DNA from: an uncultured Eubacteriales bacterium
GTDB lineage: Bacteria; Bacillota; Clostridia; Oscillospirales; Oscillospiraceae
DNA: 35,570 bases
Direction: 5' to 3'
Assembly (NCBI GenBank): GCA_900319275.1
Contig: ONNS01000014.1
Location: 1-35,570, forward strand
Each line of letters opens with the position of its first letter. The stretch's first letter is position 1. The position numbers and the translations under genes were made by a program. This document shows positions 7,006-15,483 of this stretch, one piece after another. The notes below the pieces were generated by a model. The model had not been told where the DNA came from. It did not search any database and worked only from the letters and a program-made list of their open reading frames with translations.

Positions 7006-10000
7006 TCATAAACCTGCTTTCAGGCGGCTTTTATTTTCATACATATTTTGATCCGCACGCTCGAATACCGCAGCGACATTTGCGTCGTTCTCGTATTTCG
7101 CCATCCCACAGGCAATAACAATGCCGCCGTTCTGCACTGCTTCAGCGTTGTGCTCGTTCACTTTCCCAATCAGTTCTTCCACGCGATCATAATCGCTCCC
7201 CTGAGATATAACCGCAAATTCGTCGCCGCCAATTCGGAACACGGGACTCCTTTTGAATATCTCGCAAATGGTTTTGCACGATTCACAGAGGTAATGGTCG
7301 CCGGCCTGGTGACCGAAGCTGTCATTGACCGTTTTTAGGTTGTTTACGTCAAAGACAACGACTGCGAACGGCGCCTGCCTGTGCATTTTGATCTGCCGGT
7401 TCAAAGCCCTTTCCGTCACTGTGTAAGCGTGTTTGTTCTTGACCCCTGTCAGAGCGTCAAGGCTGGCCGCGCTCTGCGCCTTTGCGAGCTTTCTTCCGTA
7501 TTCCTCTTGCTGGCGCACCTGCGCGTCAATATTGTTGAGTCCGACGATCAGACGGGTGCCCTCCTTCTCCTCCACCGTCGCCGCTTTCAGCTGAAAGTAG
7601 ACATATTTGCCATCCATCAGGATGCGGTAACCCAGTGTAAAGATGCCGCTTCGCCCGATTTCCTCCATCACGTTCTCCTGCGTCAGGAGCGCGAGAACGC
7701 GCTCCGTGTCCTTCGGATGGCTGAAAACCCGCACGGCGCTGCGAAGTGTCGCAAAGAACTCGGTGCCCTCCTTCGCCTGCGCAAAGCTCTCTTCGTAATG
7801 ATCGTTTGCGCTGAACTCGCGGTAGCGGCCTGTTTCCGGGTCAACAACGTAGACGACGATATAGTTGCCGTTGAGGGCGTGGAGGCGTGCATAAATGATT
7901 CGCTCCTCCATAATTCTCTCCTCAGACTGACGCTTTTTTATCAGCTCGTCGACATCCGATACAGCCATAACAAGCAGGCTCGGATCGTCTTCGAATCGGG
8001 AAATGTTCATCCGGACGTAGAACGATCTCCCGTTCTTGATCCTGCGATAGATCAGCTTATGCTCTTTTGACTTGCCCAGCTTGTTTCTGAGAAAGACCGG
8101 GTCCATCGTGCTGACAAACGCATCCCGATCCTCCGGATGGACGAACAGCCGAACATCCCGCCTGCAGCCCTCAAAGAAATCCGCGCCGCGCCGCGCTTCG
8201 GTAAGAATCCCGAGACTGCTGTCTGTCTGGAACTCAACAAACTCATCGGTGTCGATGTTCACGTAGTACAGATCCGTATATTCCCTGGCCAGAGCCTGGG
8301 CGATATGCGTAAAGATGGTCTCCGACTCGTTTGTGCTGGGCTCTTTTGAAAACAGTCTGTTGACGCCGAAAAGAATCTTTTCTCCGCTGTCCTCCCTGAG
8401 CAGCGTCGCACGCAGGCTGACAGGCACATACCTGCCTTCGATCAGCAGCCGGTAGTTGTGAACAAACAGCCCGTTCTGCCTGATGCCACGCAGTACATTG
8501 TCCTTGGTGAGAATATACAGAATCCGCTCTCTGTCCTCCGGATAGAGGACCTTCTCACCGTCTGTGATCACCTGGTCAAAGAAGGCATCTCCCTGCTCTG
8601 CGAGACCCAGCTGCGCGTACTCTGCCGAGGAACTGTACTTGAAGAACTGCTCTGTGACGGGATCGACGATGTACAGGGCAATATAATTCCCGGCCAACGC
8701 GGCAATTCTTCCCAGCGAAACGCTCTCCTGCCGCAGCTTTTTCTCCTCCTCCTGCTTCTTCATCTGTGCGTCAATAATGCTGATGCCCAGAATGATGCGG
8801 TTTCCGCCCCTCATCCTTGTGATCTTCATATTGACGTACATGGGGTTTCCGGTATCGATAAGCCGATAAGTAGTCGTAAAAACGCCCTGCGCGTCCAAAT
8901 CTCGGAGGACATTCTCTTTTGTAAACAATGCCAGGAACGGCTCCCTGTCCTCCTCGTAGATTCGTGTCAGCGTATCCCGTCTGGCAGATTCAAAGAACTC
9001 CTTACCGTGACGTACAACTGACATTTCCTCGCCGCCGACCTGTGAAGCGTACTCGGTGTAGTCGTTTGTATCCAGGTCGATCACGAACAGATTGTAGTAG
9101 TCAGCTGCAAGTGCCCTTGCTATGTCCGCATAGGTTGTGTTTTCATCCGGCGCTGTGATGGAGAGCACGGCAACCGCGACCGCTGCGCTCCCCGTAACAG
9201 GGTTAACGTCTACCCGCCTCGCGAAAGCGTGGACAAGCGAGCCGTCCGGCATCCTGTCATCGAAGAAAACGCGGCTTCCGGTTTCACCGCACTGCTTCAC
9301 CGCGGAAAAACAGGCGGATAGGTATCCGTCGGAGGTCTGCGAAATGGCCCCCTGCCCGTTCGTGATGCTGATGCCGAAATAACGCTTTATCAGGTCGAGA
9401 TAGGAACGGTTGTGGCGCAGATATCTTGGCACGCCGTCACGAATCTCCAGCACGGCGATCGGAATGGTGGCAAAATAGTTCTGCAGCATATCCCTCTCTT
9501 CGCCGGTAACGACGCCGATGTCGAACAGGTTGACTCTCCCGACATTCTCATAATAAGCGGCCTCTTCCGGATTCTCGTTTTCGATCAGCGTATTGCTGCT
9601 GTGCATTTTCCGGATAACGTTATAGGGCAGCGGCTTACTGTAGTAATAGCCCTGGAGCTTTGAGCATCCGATCTCCCGCAGAAACCGAACCTGTGCTTCC
9701 GTTTCCACGCCTTCGCAGACCGTGTCCATATTCAGGGAGGTCACCATGCGCATAAGCTCTGTCAGGATGATCTTTCCCTCATCTCCCGGCTCCAGCTTCC
9801 GCATAAAGCTCATGTCGAATTTGATCAGATCAAACCGGATACACTGCAGAACATCCACAGAGGAATAGCCGCTGCCAAAGTCGTCCATCCATACGGGAAA
9901 ACCCAGGGAGCGGAATCTTTCAACCTCTTTCTTTATAAAGTCCACATCGCCGCCAATGACGCTCTCGGTTATTTCGATTGTGATCAGGCTGTGGTCGACC

Positions 10001-11310
10001 CCGGCGGTATCCACCCGCTTTCGGATTTCCTCAACAATATCACAGGCGTCAAAGTCGGCGCGTGAGAGGTTGATGGAATGGGGGATAACCGTGAAGCCAT
10101 CGGCTTTTTGTGTCTGTATCAATTCGATGACCCGGTCGACCATATACAGATCCAGCTTATATATCAGTCCGGCCTCCTCCAGCGCGGGGATGAAGCTGTC
10201 AGGAGGCAGAACGCCTTTTTCGGGGTCGTTCCATCTGGCCAGTGCTTCCACATCACATATTTTTTCATTGACAGCGCGGATGATCGGCTGGAGATAGATC
10301 TCTATCCACTTCTCGCGTACAGCGGTATCAAAATTTTCTACGATATACTGCTTCCGCATGGCTTCGTCACGCAGCCGGGTATTGTAATAGCGGTAGGAAG
10401 AGATATATGAGCCTTTCAGCGAAGAACATGCTAGCTTTGCCCTATCGCAGGCGACGCTGATAGGAACATCTTCCATTCGCTGTGGATATATCCCCACATG
10501 GACCGGCGGCGTTTTTCCGCCGTACAGCTCCCCAAATGCGTGAAAAATGCCGTCCAGCTTGTCCTCAAGCCCTGCTTCCTCGATGGCCGCCGCAAAATGA
10601 TCCGCCCCGATGCGGCAGCAGTTCTCACTTCCGAAGGCGCGGCTCAGTATTCTCGCAAAGGACAGGAGCATTTTATCTCCTTCGGCGAAGCCGTGATTCG
10701 CGTTGAAGAATTTCATGCCGCTGAAATCAACATACAAAAGCGCCGGCTGTCCGCCTTTATCCAGAATGGCTTCCTTCAACGCGTCAGCCCGCTCAAAGAA
10801 CAGCGTCATGGCAGGCAGCCCGGTAAGGAAGTCAAAGGAACTGGATTTCACAAGGCTTTCCTCATGGAGGGCGTTGTTCATGGCCCGCTGCAGCTCAGAC
10901 TCATCGCCCTTGGGTTCTTCGGCATACGTCCCTTCGTCTGTATACCATATGTGGGCAAGACGGACGCCGTCCTCCGTATACACATGACGACCCAGGGCGT
11001 GAACGATCTTGTATCCGGCCCCGCTTTTCGTGGAGGTCCGGTAGATCACCTCATACTTGCCGCCCTCGGTCGCAAAACGGAACGCGGCATCGGCAATCCT
11101 TGCCATATCGTCGGGATGCGTATCCTTGTACATGTCGTGATCCATGTCATAATAGGCCTGTGCTTTGTCTTCATACCCGAAGAGCTCACAGAACCCGTCC
11201 GAGAGAGCAATGGTCACCACCTGCTTATGGATAAACTGATAGATGGCAAACGGCATCTGCAGGCTCTCATACGTGCTCTGCAATTGTTCAGTAAAGCGAT
11301 ATCTCTTCAT
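7006..11310 (-). CDS. Giant PAS / degenerate GGDEF / EAL / tandem sensor / GGDEF cyclic-di-GMP protein
   Basis: 1434 residues, no membrane segment. The domains in order are: PAS (about 15-130); a degenerate GGDEF with GADHF at 235-239, so no cyclase activity there; an EAL domain (about 325-570) with E355-A-L, ITIEITES 443-450, DDFGSG 476-481 and EGVET 533-537, so a likely active phosphodiesterase; a PAS-like module (about 600-735); four related sensor modules (about 740-865, 870-995, 1000-1125, 1130-1250) that alternate in type; and a C-terminal canonical GGDEF at 1361-1365, likely active but without the RxxD inhibitory site. The protein can thus both make and break cyclic-di-GMP under cytosolic signals. 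Its first 870 residues parallel the protein at 30264-33608. It lies 79 bp downstream of the membrane GGDEF gene and probably shares its transcript. The ribosome binding site (GGTGAT) is weak. Confidence 0.9.
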   Translation of the reverse strand: MKRYRFTEQLQSTYESLQMPFAIYQFIHKQVVTIALSDGFCELFGYEDKAQAYYDMDHDMYKDTHPDDMARIADAAFRFATEGGKYEVIYRTSTKSGAGYKIVHALGRHVYTEDGVRLAHIWYTDEGTYAEEPKGDESELQRAMNNALHEESLVKSSSFDFLTGLPAMTLFFERADALKEAILDKGGQPALLYVDFSGMKFFNANHGFAEGDKMLLSFARILSRAFGSENCCRIGADHFAAAIEEAGLEDKLDGIFHAFGELYGGKTPPVHVGIYPQRMEDVPISVACDRAKLACSSLKGSYISSYRYYNTRLRDEAMRKQYIVENFDTAVREKWIEIYLQPIIRAVNEKICDVEALARWNDPEKGVLPPDSFIPALEEAGLIYKLDLYMVDRVIELIQTQKADGFTVIPHSINLSRADFDACDIVEEIRKRVDTAGVDHSLITIEITESVIGGDVDFIKKEVERFRSLGFPVWMDDFGSGYSSVDVLQCIRFDLIKFDMSFMRKLEPGDEGKIILTELMRMVTSLNMDTVCEGVETEAQVRFLREIGCSKLQGYYYSKPLPYNVIRKMHSSNTLIENENPEEAAYYENVGRVNLFDIGVVTGEERDMLQNYFATIPIAVLEIRDGVPRYLRHNRSYLDLIKRYFGISITNGQGAISQTSDGYLSACFSAVKQCGETGSRVFFDDRMPDGSLVHAFARRVDVNPVTGSAAVAVAVLSITAPDENTTYADIARALAADYYNLFVIDLDTNDYTEYASQVGGEEMSVVRHGKEFFESARRDTLTRIYEEDREPFLALFTKENVLRDLDAQGVFTTTYRLIDTGNPMYVNMKITRMRGGNRIILGISIIDAQMKKQEEEKKLRQESVSLGRIAALAGNYIALYIVDPVTEQFFKYSSSAEYAQLGLAEQGDAFFDQVITDGEKVLYPEDRERILYILTKDNVLRGIRQNGLFVHNYRLLIEGRYVPVSLRATLLREDSGEKILFGVNRLFSKEPSTNESETIFTHIAQALAREYTDLYYVNIDTDEFVEFQTDSSLGILTEARRGADFFEGCRRDVRLFVHPEDRDAFVSTMDPVFLRNKLGKSKEHKLIYRRIKNGRSFYVRMNISRFEDDPSLLVMAVSDVDELIKKRQSEERIMEERIIYARLHALNGNYIVVYVVDPETGRYREFSANDHYEESFAQAKEGTEFFATLRSAVRVFSHPKDTERVLALLTQENVMEEIGRSGIFTLGYRILMDGKYVYFQLKAATVEEKEGTRLIVGLNNIDAQVRQQEEYGRKLAKAQSAASLDALTGVKNKHAYTVTERALNRQIKMHRQAPFAVVVFDVNNLKTVNDSFGHQAGDHYLCESCKTICEIFKRSPVFRIGGDEFAVISQGSDYDRVEELIGKVNEHNAEAVQNGGIVIACGMAKYENDANVAAVFERADQNMYENKSRLKAGL

Positions 11311-11389
11311 AAGATCACCGTTTTTCTTTTTTGAGTATACTGCTGCGCAGTCCGTTTCTTTTCCGCCCAGAAAGGTCTTAGGCGGCTAT

Positions 11390-12745
11390 TCACACATGGA
11401 GATTTGCGTAGAAGGTATACGTGTGCTTGCCACTCTGTTTTGCCTTGTACATGGCCGCATCTGTTTTCTCAAACAGATGCTCCGCCTCAGAGGCCTCAGT
11501 TCCGTGTACGATGCCAACGCTGACGGAGGCCGGCGGCAGCCCGTCGCCTTTGTCCTCCATTTCTCTGTTGATCTCATTAATCTTTTGAACGATCAGATCA
11601 TGCTGTGTTTCTGTAGCGTGAACCATGAAGACCACAAATTCATCGCCGCCGATCCGACAGATATAATCGTCAGACCTGAAGTTGCTCTTCAGGACGCGAA
11701 CAAGCTTTTTCAGCACCTCATCCCCGGTCTCATGCCCGTAGGTATCGTTGATGCGCTTGAAATTGTCCACGTCAAAGAGCAGCATATAGGTACTGCTCAA
11801 ATCAATGCCGGTGAGCAACAGCTGATAACCGGAGCGGTTATAGGCGCCGGTCAGCTCATCATGCGAGGCTTTGAAATTCAGGTGCTCCAGACTCTTCCTG
11901 TAAACGGCATACATTTTGTTGTAAGCCCGTGCCAGATAACGGAACTCATTGGCCCCCATCTCCGGGATCGGACTGTCCTCCCGGATGCGCTCAACGGCGT
12001 TGAGGATAGGATGAATTCCGAGGCGGGATGTCAGCCAAACCATGAAGAAGATACCTATCGTCTGCAGGATGATGATAATACGGACAAAGCTCAGCTCATC
12101 ACGGAGAGATGCCAACGCCGATGCGTCTGTGTCATAGGCCATCTTCTCCAGTTCATCTAGACTGGCCCTCATGTTTTCCCGTATGGCTTCCTTCTGCGCG
12201 TAGTATTCATCATCGTGAACCATTAACGATGCGAGAGCCATTTTTTCTTTCGGGGAGAGCGCCCGATCCTCCGTCTGCAGCTCCACATGCTGTAAGATCT
12301 CGGGAATATTGGCGTCTCCCTGCGCATCCAGCACAAGCCGCATGGCATAGTATTCCCGGCCCATCAGCTTCAGAGAGCCTTCCATTGCGCTCTCCAGATT
12401 CTTCAGGGCTTCTGAATTGCCGACGTCCACCGACATTCTGTCGATTGCTTCTTCGCGGCGATTAGCTACAAAAGCTTCCTCGAAATACTCATCAAGGAAA
12501 TGCCGCTCGCCCAGAACGGAATACCGCTGCACCTTCTCTGTCAGATAATCTGAGGCATCCATCAGTTCCCGGGCTGCCTTTCTAAGCTCGATCTGCAGCT
12601 CGGCTTTCTCGGTCAGATTGCTGAAGCTTACGGACAACTGATATGTAGCAAAAAGCATCAAGCTGCAAATAATCGCAGCGCCGATAATCAAGCAAAGATG
12701 AATCGTCCGTAGAGAGATTCCTCTATCTGGCTCTCCGTTCGACAT
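11390..12745 (-). CDS. Membrane-bound diguanylate cyclase with extracytoplasmic helical sensor
   Basis: 451 residues. One membrane helix (15-35) is followed by an extracytoplasmic helical domain of about 185 residues (four-helix-bundle style), a second membrane helix (221-240), a short HAMP-like linker and a GGDEF domain. That domain has DELTG at 296-300, LFDVDNFKRIND, and GGDEF at 366-370. RSDD at 357-360 lies exactly five residues before GGDEF, so this enzyme has the inhibitory I-site and should be feedback-controlled by cyclic-di-GMP. It is the only canonical, fully equipped cyclase of the block. It is probably the first gene of a minus-strand transcript that continues into the giant protein 79 bp downstream. 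Confidence 0.9.
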   Translation of the reverse strand: MSNGEPDRGISLRTIHLCLIIGAAIICSLMLFATYQLSVSFSNLTEKAELQIELRKAARELMDASDYLTEKVQRYSVLGERHFLDEYFEEAFVANRREEAIDRMSVDVGNSEALKNLESAMEGSLKLMGREYYAMRLVLDAQGDANIPEILQHVELQTEDRALSPKEKMALASLMVHDDEYYAQKEAIRENMRASLDELEKMAYDTDASALASLRDELSFVRIIIILQTIGIFFMVWLTSRLGIHPILNAVERIREDSPIPEMGANEFRYLARAYNKMYAVYRKSLEHLNFKASHDELTGAYNRSGYQLLLTGIDLSSTYMLLFDVDNFKRINDTYGHETGDEVLKKLVRVLKSNFRSDDYICRIGGDEFVVFMVHATETQHDLIVQKINEINREMEDKGDGLPPASVSVGIVHGTEASEAEHLFEKTDAAMYKAKQSGKHTYTFYANLHV

Positions 12746-12749
12746 GTTT

Positions 12750-13240
12750 ACACACCTCTATGTATTAAATTGTTTCTCAGCTGAAGGTCAAACCGTCTCG
12801 CTGCGCATTTTTCATTGTGCGACGGAAAGCCGGGGACAAGCAAAAGGCGGTGACAAACCGGATGCAGCCGACCATGAAGCTTCGCTTTAGCAGCCTTTGC
12901 TATATCGAAGCAATCACCTTTCTCATTCATCAATTGTAGCAGCCGGCAGAGAATACTTCTGAATCAGAAAAAAGAGCACAACACCGGTAGAACATGCCCA
13001 ATTGGTACAGTGCGCAGCATCTATTATGAGAAAAAGAATGCCAAAAAGGGCAGCCTGATTCTGCCTGCCTGTCTGAGGATGGCGAAGGATACCATCACTG
13101 TCAGGAGCTGGTTTGAGATGGATTTGCAGAAGCATTCAAGACCGTCACGATCGACATGAATGGCAGGCTCCACGCGCTGAAGAATAACCACACACTTTGT
13201 AGTATAGCATAAAGACTTGCGGGTGTCCATCGTAAAATCA
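12750..13240. other. Non-coding or decayed stretch, no gene recognised
   Basis: About 500 bp between the membrane cyclase and the acetyltransferase. Short open frames exist on both strands but none has a convincing start, ribosome binding site or recognisable family. The minus-strand part next to the cyclase (12849-12918) can fold with closing arms GGTGA/TCACC and an inner UUGCU/AGCAA hairpin, and may be a structured 5' leader of that gene. Confidence 0.5.
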
Positions 13241-13244
13241 TAAA

Positions 13245-13271
13245 GGCAACACCGCATAATGCGGCATTGCC
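13245..13271 (-). terminator. Intrinsic terminator of the acetyltransferase unit
   Basis: On the minus strand a 12-bp stem with two G-T pairs and a TTA loop starts 3 bp after the stop codon of the O-acetyltransferase and is followed by TTTATGATTTT. Confidence 0.65.
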
Positions 13272-13274
13272 CTA

Positions 13275-13841
13275 TTATTCCCCGGACGGGATCTCGCGCA
13301 GGACGCGGCAGGGAACACCGACGGCGACGACGTTCGCCGGAATGTCGCGGTTGACAAGGTTCCTGGCCCCGATGACGCTGTTGTTGCCGACCGTGACGCC
13401 CGGCAGGATAATGGCCCCGGCCCCGATCCAGACGTTTTCGCCGACCATGATATCGCGGTTGAACTGCAGCCCCGCCCGGCGCTGCGCCGGGTCGATCGGG
13501 TGGCTGGCCGTGGCGAAGGTCACGTTCGGGCTGATCATCGTGTGGCTGCCGATGCGGATATTCCCGTCGTCCACCCGCGTCAGGTTGGCGTTGGCATAGA
13601 CCGCATTGCCTAGGAACAGGTGCTTGCCGCCCCAGTTAGCAAAGAAGGGCGGCTGAATGAAGCAGTCCTCGCCCACGGCACCGAGCATCGCGCGCAGCAG
13701 CTCGGCCATGCGCGCCTCGTCGCTGAGGCCGAGCCTGTTGTATTCCTTCATATAACCGGCACAGCCGGTCTGCTCGGCCATGATCTCACTGTCGCCCGGA
13801 TCATAGATCTCACCAGCGAGCATTTTTTCTCTTTCCGTCAT
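13275..13841 (-). CDS. maa: Maltose/galactoside-type sugar O-acetyltransferase
   Basis: 188 residues, the normal length of the maltose/galactoside acetyltransferase family. These enzymes move an acetyl group from acetyl-CoA to a sugar hydroxyl. The N-terminal helical segment (EREKMLAGEIYDPGD, about 3-17) matches the Mac domain. The rest shows hexapeptide repeats of a left-handed beta helix (IGSHTMISPNVTF, VGENVWIGAGAIILPGVTVG, NNSVIGARNLV), and the catalytic histidine is in TASHPIDP. The gene overlaps the end of the upstream hydrolase fragment by 4 bp, so the two were once cotranscribed. The true substrate cannot be read from sequence. Confidence 0.9.
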   Translation of the reverse strand: MTEREKMLAGEIYDPGDSEIMAEQTGCAGYMKEYNRLGLSDEARMAELLRAMLGAVGEDCFIQPPFFANWGGKHLFLGNAVYANANLTRVDDGNIRIGSHTMISPNVTFATASHPIDPAQRRAGLQFNRDIMVGENVWIGAGAIILPGVTVGNNSVIGARNLVNRDIPANVVAVGVPCRVLREIPSGE

Positions 13842-14428
13842 GGCTTTTTCCCCATGTGGTTCTTGAAGAAGACGGCTTCGGTGTCGTTGACGGTCTTGGC
13901 CTTGTCGGATTTGATGTTCAGGTGAAATACGTGGCCGTACGCCTTCTTTTCCTTCTCGTTGCCGTAAAGCTTATAGGTATAAGGCACGCCGCAGCGCTCG
14001 AAAGCCTTCATCAGCAGCTTCGGCTGATCGATCAGGAAGTCGCCGACCGAGGTCATCAGATAGCTCGGTGGGAAGCCAGGTGCCACATGGTCGACCACCT
14101 GCAGCAGCGACAGATCGGCATAGCGGCCGCTCTCCGGCATCAGATCCTTCATCAGCTTTGTCGTCAGATCGTTGTGGTTGCCGGTTTCGATGCGGAAGGC
14201 GCCGCAGTTGAGCGCCACGGCCCGCGGGACATAATTTGTTGGAGCTTTAAACTCGAAACGCTCGGCGTAGGCGGGGTTGACGCACAGATCGCAGAACAGG
14301 CCCAGCAGATGGCCGCCGGTCGAGTCGCCCACGGCGAAGATGTGCTCGGTGTCAAAGCCGTATTCCGCCGCGTGGTCGAGCACCCAGTGGAAAACCGCGT
14401 TCGTATGCACGCAGCCACACTGTTCCAC
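13838..14428 (-). pseudogene. 5'-truncated alpha/beta hydrolase (fold-3 esterase/lipase type)
   Basis: The 196 codons present encode the C-terminal two thirds of an alpha/beta hydrolase. The nucleophile elbow GDSTGG, the acidic residue region (SVGDFLIDQPKLL) and the histidine region (KKAYGHVFHL) are all seen. The N-terminal part with the HGG oxyanion motif, about 100 residues in this family, is missing. Sequence upstream of the first possible start (GTG or ATG near 14428) no longer resembles the family beyond a short RAPS stretch. The protein is therefore probably inactive. It overlaps the acetyltransferase start by 4 bp, a typical operon junction, so the loss of its 5' end also removed the original promoter of that gene. 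Confidence 0.65.
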
Positions 14429-14934
14429 CGGGAGACATCGTGAAGGAGCTCTGAATTAGGAAAGGTTCGAGCTATCTACGACGTAACTTTGTTGGCACTT
14501 CTCTGAGATTCTCTCGGTTTTGTGATCCACGTTAATAGACGGTAGAATTCTCGGCGGACCATTGACCTGGCAGTACGGAAGGGATTCTCTTCCTAATTCA
14601 CGTATATCAGAGTGGCCAATGCCGGAGACTGATACCCGGGCTCTTTCATGATACTTTCCGGTGCGCTTGTCATTCGCTGCTCTCTGCCCAAGTCGTACAT
14701 TTTCCCCCTTGACAAATGTCATTTCATATCAGTTAACAGCAGGGATAAATTTATCCTTGACAAAACGCTTGCCAACCATCGTTGGAGCCCTTGCAAATAG
14801 TTCTCCATTATTCGCTGCGGGCTCCGCCTCGTCTGGCACAACAAGGTGAATTGCCGCGTAGCGGCAAGAGAGGGCGGCCTGGGCCGTTCTGACTTGCAAA
14901 TCTTTGTCTACTTTCTATTGGGTATCAGTATGAC
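14429..14934. other. No gene recognised
   Basis: This stretch between the truncated hydrolase and the liv region has only short frames without family resemblance. A small perfect hairpin (TTGCCGC/GCGGCAA, about 14852-14868) is present. It is probably the scar of the event that truncated the hydrolase. Confidence 0.4.
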
Positions 14935-14983
14935 GAGCCATCTCCTGCATCCGCATCTGCGGACCACAGCCGATGGCTCTTTT
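14935..14983 (+). terminator. Terminator-like branched hairpin
   Basis: Outer arms GAGCCATC (14935-14942) and GATGGCTC (14972-14979) enclose a smaller hairpin CCGCA/TGCGG, and TTTT follows. It would insulate the liv promoter from upstream transcription. Confidence 0.45.
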
Positions 14984-15090
14984 CCATAATTACCCGCAAT
15001 CCGCCGGAAATGCGCCTCACACGGCCCCTCTTTTGTGCAGTCTTACAGAATCGGGCGTCAAATTCTTTTGCACTTTAACGATTTTAGGTA

Positions 15091-15120
15091 TTGACTTTTT
15101 ACGGGGTGTTTTGATACAAT
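15091..15120 (+). promoter_or_regulatory. Sigma-A type promoter of the small membrane protein / liv operon
   Basis: TTGACT at 15091-15096 and TACAAT at 15115-15120 with an 18-bp spacer. It is located 31 bp before the ATG of the small membrane protein. Confidence 0.65.
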
Positions 15121-15151
15121 CTGTACATCTTATCAGAAGGGAGCACAGACA

Positions 15152-15388
15152 ATGGCCTGCAGAATGACTTATTCGTATCCGACCAGCGCCGCCGCGTGCG
15201 GTGCCGCTTGTGCTGCCTTTGCGTTCGCCTTCATCCTGTCTGTACTGGGCATTGCCGCGGCAATGCCCATTCTTTTTACTCTCGGCGCGCTGCGTTTGTG
15301 CCTTTGCGGCATTCTGCTTGTTGTGCTCGCGGTACTGCGCGAGGTCATTATTCTGAGCCCTCAGCCCCAGAAGGCAAGATTCGGTTGA
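15152..15388 (+). CDS. Small two-helix membrane protein (hypothetical)
   Basis: 78 residues with two hydrophobic segments (about 12-32 and 36-65) and several cysteines (C3, C16, C20 and two more). The ribosome binding site AAGGGAG before the ATG and the promoter 31 bp upstream make it a likely real gene. No family is recognised. It precedes the liv operon and is separated from livJ by a terminator or attenuator hairpin, so it could act in cis as a leader gene or be unrelated to amino-acid transport. Confidence 0.5.
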   Translation: MACRMTYSYPTSAAACGAACAAFAFAFILSVLGIAAAMPILFTLGALRLCLCGILLVVLAVLREVIILSPQPQKARFG

Positions 15389-15401
15389 TCCATCGGATGA
15401 T

Positions 15402-15436
15402 AACCGGTCCTGTTCTTCTGAATAGGACCGGTTTTC
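15402..15436 (+). terminator. Hairpin terminator or attenuator before livJ
   Basis: AACCGGTCCT (15402-15411) and AGGACCGGTT (15424-15433) form a perfect 10-bp stem; an inner TTC/GAA extends it, and TTCATT follows the last T pair. It lies between the small membrane protein and livJ, so it may reduce read-through into the operon. Confidence 0.6.
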
Positions 15437-15483
15437 ATTATATTTCGCACACCCCAAACCTAATGTCAAAAGGAGAGACAACC

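Noticed and set aside
6962-7007. Short direct repeat AACCGAATC on both sides of the EAL remnant and giant gene junction
   Set aside because: Nine bases twice within 45 bp is weak evidence and could be chance; no element lies between the copies.
12849-12918. Possible class I cyclic-di-GMP riboswitch before the membrane cyclase (GCAAAG, CTAAAGC and CATGGTCGGC on the minus strand, closed by GGTGA/TCACC)
   Set aside because: Some blocks look similar, but the conserved first helix (GGGCAAACC and GACGCAAAGCC) is not matched. A covariance search would be decisive; by eye it is not supportable.
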